Positions 1-8,819 of a DNA stretch of 64,000 nt are shown here, in pieces. This DNA comes from Pseudomonas sp. AB6. GTDB taxonomy: Bacteria; Pseudomonadota; Gammaproteobacteria; Pseudomonadales; Pseudomonadaceae. The stretch lies in the NCBI RefSeq assembly GCF_034314105.1, contig NZ_JAVIWJ010000001.1, forward strand, positions 3,952,001 through 4,016,000, in the 5' to 3' direction. The position numbers and the translations under genes are program-made. Every line of letters starts with the position of its first letter. Position 1 is the first letter of the stretch. The notes beneath the pieces were generated by a model that saw only the letters and a program-made list of their open reading frames with translations, had not been told where the DNA came from and searched no databases.

Positions 1-34
1 ACAATGGCGAGTCTGACATTAAAGGGCACGTACA

Positions 35-1093
35 TTACAACAACGACATCTGCCCTCCAGGCGGGCAAAACGCTTCGCAATCCAAGCTGAGACTCTCCCG
101 ATGATTCAACCCAAGACGCTTCACTGCAACGTTGTAGCGCTGGGCCAACAGATCGGCGAAGGGGCCTTGACCTCGCATACGCACGCCAAAGCGACTGTCA
201 TACAACTCGCCACCGCGAACCTGCCGGATAAGGCTCATCACATGCGCCGCCCGTTGCGGGTAGTGAGCGTGCAGCCACTCTTCGAACAGCGGAGCAACTT
301 CCAGCGGCAATCGCAGCATGACGTAGCTAGCACTCAATGCGCCCGCCGCTTTGGCCTCGGCCAACAGGCTCTCCAGTTCACTGTCATTGATCATCGGGAT
401 CATCGGCGCGCACAACACGCCGACAGGAATACCCGCCTGGCGCATAACCCGAATTGCCCTCAACCGGGCCTTGGGCGCCGCAGCGCGGGGTTCAAGAATG
501 CGCTTTAGCTCGTCATCAAGGGTCGTCAGACTAATAAACACAGACACCAGGCGCTGTTTGGCCAACTCCGCCAGCAGGTCAAGATCGCGCAAAATCAACG
601 AACCTTTGGTGATGATCGTCACCGGATGCCGATAGCGCAGCAGAACCTCAAGCAGCGCCCGGGTGATTTTGTACTCGCGCTCAATCGGCTGATAAGGATC
701 GGTGTTAGAGCCCAGGGTTATGGGCGCACAACGATATCCCGGCTTGGACAACTGTTGCTCAAGCACCGCAGCAGCATTGGTTTTGGCGATCAGTTTGGTT
801 TCAAAATCCAGCCCCGGCGACATATCCCAGTAAGCATGGCTGGGCCGGGCGTAACAATAAATGCACCCGTGCTCACATCCTCGATAGGGATTGATTGACC
901 GATCAAATGGAATATCCGGTGAAGTATTGCGGGTAATGATCGTCTTCGCCGTTTCGCTACGCACTTCAGTGCCCTGGGTCATTGGCACTTCTTGGTACCA
1001 ACCATCGTCCTCGGCTACGGATCGGTTGGGCGCAAAGCGATTGTAGGGATTGCTCGCAGTGCCACGACCGCGAGGGGGCAGGGAGATAGACAT
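35..1093 (-). CDS. PA0069-family radical SAM protein
   Basis: Radical SAM enzyme of unknown substrate, related to P. aeruginosa PA0069. The cluster motif CEHGCIYCYA (Cys 73, 77 and 80 from the ATG) would bind the 4Fe-4S centre, and it is followed by a TIM-barrel-like region. I chose the ATG at 1093 because the protein then begins MSISLPPRGRGT, as in PA0069; an in-frame GTG at 1105 is an alternative. A LexA-type box lies 16 bases upstream of the ATG, so the gene is probably SOS-induced; from memory PA0069 is in the P. aeruginosa LexA regulon. About 352 aa. The family assignment is firm and the biochemical role is unknown. Confidence 0.9.
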   Translation of the reverse strand: MSISLPPRGRGTASNPYNRFAPNRSVAEDDGWYQEVPMTQGTEVRSETAKTIITRNTSPDIPFDRSINPYRGCEHGCIYCYARPSHAYWDMSPGLDFETKLIAKTNAAAVLEQQLSKPGYRCAPITLGSNTDPYQPIEREYKITRALLEVLLRYRHPVTIITKGSLILRDLDLLAELAKQRLVSVFISLTTLDDELKRILEPRAAAPKARLRAIRVMRQAGIPVGVLCAPMIPMINDSELESLLAEAKAAGALSASYVMLRLPLEVAPLFEEWLHAHYPQRAAHVMSLIRQVRGGELYDSRFGVRMRGQGPFADLLAQRYNVAVKRLGLNHRESLSLDCEAFCPPGGQMSLL

Positions 1094-1108
1094 ACGATTT
1101 TCCACTTA

Positions 1109-1124
1109 CTGTTTATACATACAG
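1109..1124 (-). promoter_or_regulatory. LexA (SOS) box
   Basis: CTGTTTATACATACAG has the form CTG-N10-CAG with an AT-rich centre, the Pseudomonas/E. coli LexA operator pattern. It sits directly upstream of the radical SAM gene on the minus strand and would overlap its promoter. No other gene start is close enough to be the main target. Confidence 0.85.
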
Positions 1125-1406
1125 TATCGTCGAATAAGGATTTTCTCCACAAAAACCTGAGCACGACTGCACCGAGCTTTAATGCCAGGCGAGCTTTAGA
1201 CGCGCGCTCGCTCGCGATGGATCGCAAAACGCTTCCGATAGCTGCTTGTTTCAGCTGAAAGATTGTGTTGCTGCTTTTACGACTGCTGCGTAGCCGATTG
1301 CGGGCAAGCCCTCAGGTTTCGCGTTTTATCTGACAGAGCAAGCTCCCCCAAAGATTCTGGAATCTTCTAAGGGGGATTCATTCGCGAGTCGTGATGCGGG
1401 ACGTTA
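1125..1406. other. Intergenic region with degenerate REP-like sequence
   Basis: This gap between the SOS radical SAM gene and the zinc-ribbon gene shows no convincing reading frame. Bases about 1190-1240 contain GCTCGCTCGCGATGG, which resembles half of a Pseudomonas REP sequence but is degraded. The hairpin at 1344-1376 is listed separately. Nothing else is supported. Confidence 0.35.
1344..1376 (-). terminator. Hairpin, possible terminator of the zinc-ribbon gene
   Basis: An inner stem AAGATTC-TG-GAATCTT is flanked by an outer CCCCC/GGGGG pairing, giving a strong stem-loop just downstream of the minus-strand prlC/zinc-ribbon pair. There is no clear U-run, so a Rho-independent terminator is only a suggestion. 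Confidence 0.4.
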
Positions 1407-1694
1407 TTAGTTCGGCTCAACCGGCTTTTTCAGCTTCGGATTAGGGAAGAACTGCACGCCCTGCACCTTAGGGTCAGCCACTTTGGCCGGCGCCGTATTG
1501 ACCCGAGTGCCCAATTCCTTGGGCACCGATAAGCCTTGCTCGTTGAGTGTGTCTGAGTAACCACAGCTCACGCATTCGCGGTGAGGCACGTCGTTCTCGC
1601 TCCACATCATCAACTTGTCCGGCTCGCTGCACGCCGGGCAAACAGCCCCGGCAATGAAGCGTCGTTTGGTGATGGTGACGGGTGTATCGGTCAT
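1407..1694 (-). CDS. YheV-like zinc-ribbon protein (DUF2387)
   Basis: A 95-aa protein with two CxxC pairs (Cys19/Cys22 and Cys41/Cys44), a typical four-cysteine zinc ribbon, followed by a Pro/Lys-rich tail. It matches the YheV/DUF2387 family and P. aeruginosa PA0068. Its ATG overlaps the prlC stop codon by four bases, so the two are translationally coupled; this pairing is conserved in pseudomonads. The function is unknown; nucleic-acid or metal binding is the usual guess. Confidence 0.85.
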   Translation of the reverse strand: MTDTPVTITKRRFIAGAVCPACSEPDKLMMWSENDVPHRECVSCGYSDTLNEQGLSVPKELGTRVNTAPAKVADPKVQGVQFFPNPKLKKPVEPN

Positions 1695-3742
1695 GCTGCC
1701 GCTTCCTCACTCAAGCCTGAATGGCGCAACAGGGCGTCAATCGACGGTTCACGTCCGCGGAAGTCCACGAACAGCACCATCGGCGCCTGTGAACCGCCAC
1801 GCGCCAGGATCGCGTTACGGAACGCGCGGCCGGTTTCGGCGTTGAATACCCCGTCTTCTTCGAACTTCGAGAAGGCATCGGCTGACAACACTTCCGCCCA
1901 CTTGTAACTGTAGTAACCCGCCGCGTAGCCTCCAGCAAAGATGTGCGCAAAGCTGTTGGGGAAGCGGTTATAGGCAGGCGGACGCATTACCGACACTTCG
2001 TCGCGGATATTTTCCAGCACCTGCGCCACGCTTCGACCATCGCCGTGGGTCGCATGCAGTTCGAAGTCAAACAGCGAAAACTCCAGCTGACGAACCATCA
2101 TCAGCCCAGACTGGAAGTTTTTCGCGGCGAGCATTTTTTCCAGCAAATCCTGGGGCAGCGCTTCGCCGGACTGGTAATGCGCGGAAATCAGCGCCAAGCC
2201 TTCAGGCTCCCAGCACCAGTTCTCCATGAACTGGCTAGGCAACTCCACGGCATCCCACGCCACACCGTTAATACCGGACACACCGGCATGTTCAACGCGG
2301 GTCAGCAAGTGGTGCAGGCCATGGCCAAATTCGTGGAACAGGGTGGTTACTTCATCGTGGGTCAACAACGCAGGTTTACCGCCGACGGCTGGGGTGAAGT
2401 TGCACACCAGATTCGCCACCGGGCTTTGCAGCCGGCCTTCAGCGGTGCGACGACGGTCACGGGCACCGTCCATCCAGGCGCCGCCACGCTTGTTGGCGCG
2501 AGCGTAGAGGTCGAAGAAGAAGCGCCCGACGTGCTGGCCATTCTCTTTGATTTCGAACAGGCGAACATCCGGGTGCCAGGTGTCGAATCCTTTCTGTTCA
2601 GTGATTTCGATCCCGTACAGACGCTGCACAATCGCAAACAGGCCGCTCAGCACGTTGTCGATGGGGAAGTAGGCGCGCAGGGTCTCCTGAGAAACGCTGT
2701 AGCGCTGTTCACGGAGTTTTTCCCCGTAGAAACCGCTGTCCCAGCTTTGCAGGTCGTCACAACCTTGTTCGGCCGCGTAGGCCTTGAGCTGCTGGAGATC
2801 CTGAACAGCAAACGGCTTGCTGCGCTTGGCCAGATCACGCAGGAAACTCAGCACCTGATCGCTGGATTCAGCCATCTTGGTCGCCAGGCTCAGTTCAGAG
2901 AAACTGGCAAAACCCAACAGCTGAGCCAATTCCCGACGCAGGTCGAGGATCTGCTCCATGACCGGGCCGTTGTCATTCTGCCCAGCGTTCGGGCCTTGGT
3001 CCGACGCACGGGTGCAGTACGCCGCGTAAAGTTCTTCACGCAGGGCACGGTCTTCGGCGTAGGTCATCACCGCGAAGTAGCTCGGGAATTCCAAGGTGAT
3101 CAAATAGCCGTCGAGGTCTTTGGCTTTCGCCGCTGCGGCCATCTGCGCTTTGGCCGAGTCGGTCAACCCGGCGAGGGCTGCTTCGTCGGTGACGTGCTTG
3201 GTCCAGGCTTGAGTCGCGTCGAGCAGTTGATTTGAGAAATGGCTGCCCAATTCGGACAACTTGGCCTGCACCTCGGCATACCGCAGCTGCTGTTCTGGCG
3301 GCAAATCGATACCCGACAAACGGAAATCGCGCAACGAATGCTCAAGAATGGTTTTCTGCGCGACATCAAAACCCGCGGCTTCAGGACCATTGGCCAACGC
3401 CTCGAAGGCCTGAAACAATTCCCGGTTCTGGCCCATTTCGGTGGAGTAAGCGCTCAATGCGGGTAGACAAGACTCGTAAGCCTCGCGCAACTCGGGGCTA
3501 TTGCACACGGCATTGAGATGGCTGACCGGACTCCAGGCGGCACCCAGACGGTCGTTGAGCTCGTCCATCGCCAGAATCAGCCCGGCCCAAGTCGGCTGTT
3601 TACCCTCGGTCACGAGCAGCTCGGTAATCGCCTTGCGGTTGTCGGCAAGAATCTGTTCAATCGCCGGTTTGACGTGCTCGGCACGAATGGCGGAGAACGG
3701 TGGCAGGTCATACGGTTGTAAAAGAGGGTTGTTCGCGCTCAC
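1691..3742 (-). CDS. prlC: Oligopeptidase A (M3 zinc metallopeptidase)
   Basis: Cytosolic M3-family peptidase that degrades short peptides, including cleaved signal peptides. The HEFGH zinc motif lies near residues 470-474, within a typical thimet-oligopeptidase catalytic region. I chose the GTG at 3742 because the protein then begins VSANNPLLQPYDLPPFS, as in PrlC homologues, and AAGG lies upstream; an extension to 3808 would add residues unlike the family. About 683 aa, the normal length. It overlaps the zinc-ribbon gene downstream and diverges from the carbonic-anhydrase-like gene. Confidence 0.95.
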   Translation of the reverse strand: MSANNPLLQPYDLPPFSAIRAEHVKPAIEQILADNRKAITELLVTEGKQPTWAGLILAMDELNDRLGAAWSPVSHLNAVCNSPELREAYESCLPALSAYSTEMGQNRELFQAFEALANGPEAAGFDVAQKTILEHSLRDFRLSGIDLPPEQQLRYAEVQAKLSELGSHFSNQLLDATQAWTKHVTDEAALAGLTDSAKAQMAAAAKAKDLDGYLITLEFPSYFAVMTYAEDRALREELYAAYCTRASDQGPNAGQNDNGPVMEQILDLRRELAQLLGFASFSELSLATKMAESSDQVLSFLRDLAKRSKPFAVQDLQQLKAYAAEQGCDDLQSWDSGFYGEKLREQRYSVSQETLRAYFPIDNVLSGLFAIVQRLYGIEITEQKGFDTWHPDVRLFEIKENGQHVGRFFFDLYARANKRGGAWMDGARDRRRTAEGRLQSPVANLVCNFTPAVGGKPALLTHDEVTTLFHEFGHGLHHLLTRVEHAGVSGINGVAWDAVELPSQFMENWCWEPEGLALISAHYQSGEALPQDLLEKMLAAKNFQSGLMMVRQLEFSLFDFELHATHGDGRSVAQVLENIRDEVSVMRPPAYNRFPNSFAHIFAGGYAAGYYSYKWAEVLSADAFSKFEEDGVFNAETGRAFRNAILARGGSQAPMVLFVDFRGREPSIDALLRHSGLSEEAAA

Positions 3743-3845
3743 GGTTAAACACCTTGGCTTGAGGAAACGTGGGTCCATCTTAATTACAATCGACGCCGAC
3801 CGCAGCACTCAGACCCATCTATCACTCCTAAAGAAGGAAGCTATC

Positions 3846-4394
3846 GTGACTATTCGACCGTTTCAGGGACACATGCCGGTGCTTGCCGAACGTGCATTTG
3901 TCGATCGATCTGCCGTCGTGATAGGGGATGTCGAGATTGGCGCTGACAGTTCGGTCTGGCCATTGACGGTGATTCGCGGCGACATGCACCGTATCCGCAT
4001 CGGCGCCCGCACCAGCGTTCAAGACGGCTGCGTGCTGCATATCACCCATGCAGGTCCGTTCAACCCGGACGGCTTTGCGTTGCTGATTGGCGACGAAGTG
4101 ACTATTGCGCACAAGGTCATGCTGCATGGCTGCACTGTCGGTAATCGCATTTTGATTGGTATGGGCAGCATCGTGATGGATGGCGCGGTGGTTGAGGACG
4201 AGGTGATCATCGGCGCAGGCAGCCTGGTGCCGCCAGGCAAGCGATTGGCCAGTGGGTTTTTGTACGTCGGCAGTCCGGTCAAACAGGTTCGCGCACTGAA
4301 CGACAAAGAACGAGCGTTTTTTAGTTACAGTGCTGGCAACTACGTGAAGCTCAAGGATCAGCACCTGGTCGAAGGGTATGACCAGCCGATTTAA
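3846..4394 (+). CDS. Gamma-carbonic-anhydrase-like hexapeptide protein
   Basis: A left-handed beta-helix protein of 182 aa, homologous to PA0066 and the YrdA/PaaY-type gamma carbonic anhydrases. His68, His89 and His94 have the spacing of the gamma-CA zinc ligands, and repeated hexapeptide turns (IGDVEIG, IGAGSLV) run through the centre. The GTG start at 3846 is preceded by GGAAG; the upstream open frame overlaps prlC antisense and is not coding. A HAD phosphatase gene follows closely on the same strand. Actual carbonic anhydrase activity is not certain in this subfamily. Confidence 0.88.
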   Translation: MTIRPFQGHMPVLAERAFVDRSAVVIGDVEIGADSSVWPLTVIRGDMHRIRIGARTSVQDGCVLHITHAGPFNPDGFALLIGDEVTIAHKVMLHGCTVGNRILIGMGSIVMDGAVVEDEVIIGAGSLVPPGKRLASGFLYVGSPVKQVRALNDKERAFFSYSAGNYVKLKDQHLVEGYDQPI

Positions 4395-4425
4395 CATGCC
4401 GTACAAGCCTGCTTTTAGGATTTCC

Positions 4426-5076
4426 ATGCACTACCAAACTATTTTGTTCGACCTCGATGGCACCTTGACCGACCCGCGCTTGGGTATTACTCGTTCGATC
4501 CAGTTTGCCTTGAGCCGTCTGGGTATTGATGAGCCGGATCTGACCAAGCTTGAACACTTCATCGGCCCGCCGTTGTTGCAGGCGTTCATGCAGTTCTACG
4601 AATTCGATGAGGCAAAGGCCTGGGAGGCGGTAGGGTTTTATCGCAAGCGGTTCAGGGTCACCGGGCTGTATGAGAATCGGGTGTTTGATGGCGTGATTGA
4701 GCTGCTGGAAACCCTCGCCAAGCAGGATCGGCAGCTGTACATAGCGACCTCAAAACCCTGGGAGTTTGCCCGGGAAATCGCCCGGCACTTTAATTTCGCC
4801 AAGCACTTTAAAGTGATTTACGGCAGCGAACTTGATGGCACGCGAACTGACAAGGTCGAGTTGATCGGTTATTTGATGAGCGAAGAACAGCTTGATCCCA
4901 AACAAACCTTGATGATCGGCGACCGCAAACATGACTTGATCGGCGGCAAACGTAATGGTTTGGATGTGGCGGCGGTGGGATATGGGTTTGGCAGTCAAGA
5001 AGAACTGACTGCAGAATCACCGACTTACCACTTTGCGACATTGGCCGAAATGCATCGAGCGTTTTTGAAGAGTTGA
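4426..5076 (+). CDS. HAD-superfamily hydrolase (phosphoglycolate-phosphatase-like)
   Basis: A haloacid-dehalogenase-type phosphatase of 216 aa, equivalent to PA0065. Motif I is DLDGT (Asp9 nucleophile, Asp11 acid/base), a cap domain occupies roughly residues 15-80, motif II is the TSK of ATSKP, and motif III/IV is GDRKHD. The ATG at 4426 has AGGA six bases upstream. It sits 31 bases after the gamma-CA-like gene and is probably co-transcribed. The substrate cannot be deduced; annotations range from phosphoglycolate to nucleotides. Confidence 0.88.
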   Translation: MHYQTILFDLDGTLTDPRLGITRSIQFALSRLGIDEPDLTKLEHFIGPPLLQAFMQFYEFDEAKAWEAVGFYRKRFRVTGLYENRVFDGVIELLETLAKQDRQLYIATSKPWEFAREIARHFNFAKHFKVIYGSELDGTRTDKVELIGYLMSEEQLDPKQTLMIGDRKHDLIGGKRNGLDVAAVGYGFGSQEELTAESPTYHFATLAEMHRAFLKS

Positions 5077-5128
5077 TGCCATGTCGTGACACACATCGCT
5101 TCCGCGAAGGGTCGAACCGTTCCCGAAA

Positions 5129-6187
5129 TCAGCTACCCATCAACTTGCGCATCTGCGCTCTACGCTGCTCAATCGGCAACCCACCCAGCTTTTCCACCGC
5201 ACTGTAAAACGCCGACCAATCGCCGTGTTCCTGTTTATACAGCGCCGCAAACGCTGGCACCCATTGGTCATACAATCCAAATGGCAGCAGCTTGGCGTTG
5301 TTCAACGGTGCATTGATCCAAGGATCGTAGCGGCGATTGCCTGCCCACTGACTGTCGCGGATCTGCCGGTAGTCGCTGCGCAACCGCTCGAACTCCGCCG
5401 CTTTACGTTCGCGCATCACCTGCGTCGGCAGCGGCTGCGCGTAGAGTTTTTTCAAGCGTTCCCGCGCCCCTAAAACCAGTTGGGTAAATTGTTCCCGTTG
5501 TTTGGAGTCCGACTCTTTTTCCGGAGCCAAACCACGCGCCACGCGCCATTGGCGACCGCCTTCTTGCTCGACAAAATTGGCATAAGACTCGTTGAACTCA
5601 GAATCGTCCTTCACGTAAAAACGCTGATGCGCCAACTCATGAAAGATCAATGCTGCCAGACGCTCATCGCCCCAATGCAGCATCGAGCTGATGATCGGAT
5701 CGTCGAACCAACCTAACGTCGAATAGGTTTCAACGCCGCTCAAATAAACGTCTTGACCGGCCAGACGCTGCAATGCCGCTTTGCCCCGAGCGTCGCTTGG
5801 GTTGTAATAACCTCGATAAGCTACGCATCCCGCAACAGGGAAACACTGGCTCTGTGCGTTGAGGGAAAACTCATCGGTAGCGAATACATTCCAAACTACA
5901 TAAGGCCGCCCGATATCGACATACAGCCGATAACTTTGGTTGTCTGGCAGGTGCAGTTGGCGACTGGCGAACGCTCGCGCCTGTTGCGATTGAACCAGTT
6001 GGTTTCGCAGCTTCGGGTCGCGTTTAGGGTCAGCAATAATAGTAGTTACCGGCTCACGAGCATGGAGTAAACGCAATTGCCCAGTGGCAAGCTGACCGTA
6101 GTAGTCGACACTGGTACAGCCGCTGAGCAGCAATATTGCCAATAGCGCGAATCCACGGCAAAGAAACAGAAAGTCGTGTCGAATCAT
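5129..6187 (-). CDS. Predicted aminopeptidase, lipoprotein (COG4324)
   Basis: A 352-aa exported metallopeptidase. The N-terminus is a hydrophobic signal with lipobox LSGC (acylated Cys24), so it is a lipoprotein, probably periplasm-facing. The HELAHQ zinc motif (His183, Glu184, His187) marks a zincin-like catalytic site and the overall match is to the predicted aminopeptidase family COG4324. It is convergent with the HAD gene and divergent from the small lipoprotein gene. The substrate is unknown. Confidence 0.85.
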   Translation of the reverse strand: MIRHDFLFLCRGFALLAILLLSGCTSVDYYGQLATGQLRLLHAREPVTTIIADPKRDPKLRNQLVQSQQARAFASRQLHLPDNQSYRLYVDIGRPYVVWNVFATDEFSLNAQSQCFPVAGCVAYRGYYNPSDARGKAALQRLAGQDVYLSGVETYSTLGWFDDPIISSMLHWGDERLAALIFHELAHQRFYVKDDSEFNESYANFVEQEGGRQWRVARGLAPEKESDSKQREQFTQLVLGARERLKKLYAQPLPTQVMRERKAAEFERLRSDYRQIRDSQWAGNRRYDPWINAPLNNAKLLPFGLYDQWVPAFAALYKQEHGDWSAFYSAVEKLGGLPIEQRRAQMRKLMGS

Positions 6188-6283
6188 GCCTTGGCCCTAA
6201 TGTCTTAATTCAACCTGCGTTATGCCGGACACCACACCCCGAACGCAACTACCATCGACACCTGTTCGATCACGGAGCCCCCC

Positions 6284-6694
6284 ATGCGCCAGCCTTTGTT
6301 GATAACTGCACTAATTCTCAGCGGGTGCGCAATTCCGGCTCTGCCTCCGGTTGACGCGCAACAGGCGTGGATCGAGATGTTTACCTACACCGGCAATTTG
6401 GTGATGGCAGACAAGCTCGATGGACAGCGTTGGGGAGATGGTCGTTATTTTCAGGTGCAACCTGGCAGTCATGAACTGCAGGTGCGATTTGACTATCAAC
6501 CCAACGGGATTGGCTTGAGCGGATTTGACAACGTAGGAGATCGTACGTGTTATATCGTTTTGCGCTACGACCACTTCGCGCCAGGGCAACGTTATCGCCT
6601 TGAAGCCCGGAATGCAGGGATTACAGTCAGTGCCCGACTATATGACGCGAAGCGCCAAATGGTGGCCGAAGACCGTGAAGTGACATGCCTTTGA
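6284..6694 (+). CDS. PA0061/PA0062-family lipoprotein
   Basis: A 136-aa protein with a short signal peptide and lipobox LSGC (Cys15), then a small beta-rich domain (PGSHELQVRFDY) seen in Pseudomonas PA0061/PA0062 lipoproteins. It converges on the following DUF1161 gene, whose stop directly abuts this one. The role is unknown; the PGSHEL motif resembles envelope proteins that bind ligands through a beta-sandwich, which is only an analogy. Confidence 0.8.
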   Translation: MRQPLLITALILSGCAIPALPPVDAQQAWIEMFTYTGNLVMADKLDGQRWGDGRYFQVQPGSHELQVRFDYQPNGIGLSGFDNVGDRTCYIVLRYDHFAPGQRYRLEARNAGITVSARLYDAKRQMVAEDREVTCL

Positions 6695-6928
6695 TTATTT
6701 GTCGTTGCGTTGGTAGATGATTTTTCGCGTACCGTTTTCACAGGTACCAACAACCATGTTTTCGTCGTGGACTTCCTCGTTGGAAACAATTTCCAACGTA
6801 TAGGAGGTTACGTTTTTAGCTTGAATCTGGGCCTCAATTTCATCCTTGAGCTCACCGCAAGGTTTTGGCGCTGCCAATGCTGTAGCGGCAAATGCGGTAC
6901 AGATACCAGCTAAAAAAATGCGCTTCAT
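6695..6928 (-). CDS. DUF1161 periplasmic protein (copy 1)
   Basis: A 77-aa exported protein. A signal peptide (MKRIFLAGICTAFAATALAA) is followed by a small domain with two cysteines (CGEL and GTCENG) and the DUF1161 pattern of ELKDEIEAQI, SYTLEIV and TRKIIYQR. The ATG at 6928 is preceded by GGGAG; a longer frame to 6955 lacks a good site. A paralogue lies about 1.9 kb away at 8820-9044. The function is unknown. Confidence 0.85.
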   Translation of the reverse strand: MKRIFLAGICTAFAATALAAPKPCGELKDEIEAQIQAKNVTSYTLEIVSNEEVHDENMVVGTCENGTRKIIYQRNDK

Positions 6929-7006
6929 GTTCGACTCCCTCGATTTAGCGAACACAATACCGGGTTATCCATTCATAGACACTGCGTAGGAACAGGGTTC
7001 TCCATA

Positions 7007-7034
7007 AACCCACGCAGGCAACGCTGCGTGGGTT
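7007..7034. terminator. Hairpin downstream of osmC
   Basis: AACCCACGCA pairs with TGCGTGGGTT across an eight-base loop, a perfect 10-bp stem just past the minus-strand osmC stop. The T-tract is weak on both strands, so this is a probable but not classic terminator. Confidence 0.6.
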
Positions 7035-7044
7035 GGCATATCCA

Positions 7045-7476
7045 TCAACTTACCAACGTGGCATCCAGCGTAATAGCCGCGTTTAGTACTTTGGAGACCG
7101 GGCAGCCGTCTTTGGCTTTCTTGGTCAGCTCGTCGAATTGCGCTTGAGTGGCGTTAGGAATTTTCGCCTTCAAGGTCAGGTGTATGGCGGTGATATCAAA
7201 GCCACCAGCGGATTGCTCCAAGGTCACGGCCGCGTCGGTGTCGATGCTGTCGGCTTCGAGGCCCGCGCCCTCAAGAATCATCGACAGTGCCATTGAAAAG
7301 CAGCCAGCATGTGCCGCGCCAATCAGTTCTTCAGGGTTGGTGCCCTTACCGCCTTCAAATCGGGCCTTGAAGCCGTAAGGTGCTTTGTTAAGTACGTTGG
7401 TTTCGGTAGAGATGCTGCCAATACCGTTTTTCAGATCGCCTTTCCAGTGGGCTGATGCTTTTTTAACGATGCTCAT
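7045..7476 (-). CDS. osmC: OsmC-family peroxiredoxin
   Basis: A 143-aa thiol peroxidase of the OsmC/Ohr family that reduces organic hydroperoxides. Peroxidatic Cys59 lies in HAGCFSMALS and resolving Cys125 in DGCPVSK. Length and motifs match OsmC proper (PA0059) rather than Ohr. The ATG at 7476 is followed by MSIVKKASAHW, the usual start. A 19-bp palindrome lies 100 bases upstream and may be part of its control region. Confidence 0.93.
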   Translation of the reverse strand: MSIVKKASAHWKGDLKNGIGSISTETNVLNKAPYGFKARFEGGKGTNPEELIGAAHAGCFSMALSMILEGAGLEADSIDTDAAVTLEQSAGGFDITAIHLTLKAKIPNATQAQFDELTKKAKDGCPVSKVLNAAITLDATLVS

Positions 7477-7575
7477 GGTTTCTCCTCATGCATGTATTGA
7501 ACGCGTGCAGACGGTTTGCACAATGACTAGAGTTCTGAGGAGTGTAGGCTTTACAAAGTTCAACCAAAGGGCATT

Positions 7576-7594
7576 TCCTACTGTTTCAGTAGGA
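7576..7594. promoter_or_regulatory. 19-bp perfect palindrome, candidate operator
   Basis: TCCTACTG-TTT-CAGTAGGA has perfect 8-bp arms around a 3-base centre, contains a T-N11-A core of the LysR type, and lies between the divergent osmC and flavin-monooxygenase genes (100 and 130 bases from their starts). A hairpin is possible, but the position favours a regulator-binding site. The regulator is unknown. Confidence 0.5.
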
Positions 7595-7724
7595 TATTTC
7601 GGCACCAGCCATTGAAACGCGAAAATACGCCCCTATTTTCATTACACGTTATCGTGGGTTCTGTTCGCCGTTAAACGTCTTGGCGCAAACCTGCACGGCA
7701 TACTCCAGAGGCTATTAGTGGCTT

Positions 7725-8726
7725 ATGAAACGTTTAGCGGATGTCAAAATCTCTACCCTCGATCTGGTGCCAGTGCGCCAAGATGCTGGCTCAGCGCAAT
7801 CGCTTCGCAACTCGTTGGATTTAGCCAGACACGTTGAAAAGCTTGGCTATAACCGTTTTTGGGTGGCCGAACACCACAACATGGACGGCATCGCCAGCTC
7901 GGCGACCTCAGTCCTGATTGGCTATGTAGCCGGTGGCACCTCGACCATTCGCGTCGGCGCCGGTGGCGTCATGCTGCCCAATCACGCACCGCTGGTGATA
8001 GCAGAACAATTCGGAACTCTCGCCAGCTTATATCCAGGCCGCATCGATTTGGGCCTGGGCCGCGCGCCAGGATCGGATCAAATGACCGCCCGCGCCTTGC
8101 GCCGCGAACGCTCCGGCAGCGCGGACGATTTTCCTGAAGACGTGTCCGAATTGCTGCGCTATCTAGGTCCTCGCACGCCGAATCAGCGGGTAATTGCCGT
8201 ACCGGGTACGGGCACCAACGTGCCGGTCTGGTTACTGGGCTCTAGCTTGTTCAGCGCACAACTGGCCGGCGAGCGCGGTTTGCCTTACGCCTTCGCATCC
8301 CATTTCGCGCCGCGTTACATGCACGAAGCGATTCGGGTTTATCGTAACCATTTCAAGCCGTCGATCTACCTGGACGATCCTTACGTCATGCTCGGCGTGC
8401 CATTGGCGGCCGCCGATACCGATGAGCACGCCGATTATCTGGCGACCTCGCTTTACCAGCGGATTCTTTCGTTGATGCGGGGCCAAAGCTTGGTCCAGAA
8501 ACCTCCGGTAAAAACCATGGAAGGCTTATGGTTGCCCCACGAACGTGAAGCCGTGGCTGATTTCCTAGGGTTGGCAATGGTCGGCAGCGCGCTGAAAATT
8601 CGCGCCAAGCTTGAAGTGTTAGTGGAGCAGACCCAAGCCGACGAACTAATCTTTACTTGCGACATGTACGACCACGCCGATCGATTGCGCTCTTACGAGA
8701 TTCTGGCGGAAACTGTACTGGGCTGA
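7725..8726 (+). CDS. LLM-class flavin-dependent oxidoreductase
   Basis: A 333-aa luciferase-like monooxygenase of the YhbW type. The N-terminal LDLVPVR, the FWVAEHHNM motif and GSDQM...ALRR match flavin-binding LLM proteins with a TIM-barrel fold. The flavin is probably FMN, supplied by a partner reductase not seen here. It diverges from osmC across a region carrying a 19-bp palindrome and ends at a strong bidirectional terminator. The substrate is unknown. Confidence 0.88.
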   Translation: MKRLADVKISTLDLVPVRQDAGSAQSLRNSLDLARHVEKLGYNRFWVAEHHNMDGIASSATSVLIGYVAGGTSTIRVGAGGVMLPNHAPLVIAEQFGTLASLYPGRIDLGLGRAPGSDQMTARALRRERSGSADDFPEDVSELLRYLGPRTPNQRVIAVPGTGTNVPVWLLGSSLFSAQLAGERGLPYAFASHFAPRYMHEAIRVYRNHFKPSIYLDDPYVMLGVPLAAADTDEHADYLATSLYQRILSLMRGQSLVQKPPVKTMEGLWLPHEREAVADFLGLAMVGSALKIRAKLEVLVEQTQADELIFTCDMYDHADRLRSYEILAETVLG

Positions 8727-8772
8727 ATCTTTGCAGGCTGCGCAGATCAACGAAAGGCGGGAAACTTACGTA

Positions 8773-8804
8773 AAAAACCGACGCCCTTGAGGGCGTCGGT
8801 TTTT
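8773..8804. terminator. Bidirectional Rho-independent terminator
   Basis: A-run, stem ACCGACGCCC, loop TTGA, stem GGGCGTCGGT, then TTTTTG. The flanking A and T runs let it work on both strands, ending the LLM monooxygenase gene (+) and the second DUF1161 gene (-). Confidence 0.92.
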
Positions 8805-8819
8805 GTTAAGCCTTACGCA

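Noticed and set aside
1943..3235. 430-aa open frame on the plus strand opposite prlC
   Set aside because: It is antisense to a conserved M3 peptidase, has no recognisable domain, and is a shadow of GC-rich codon structure.
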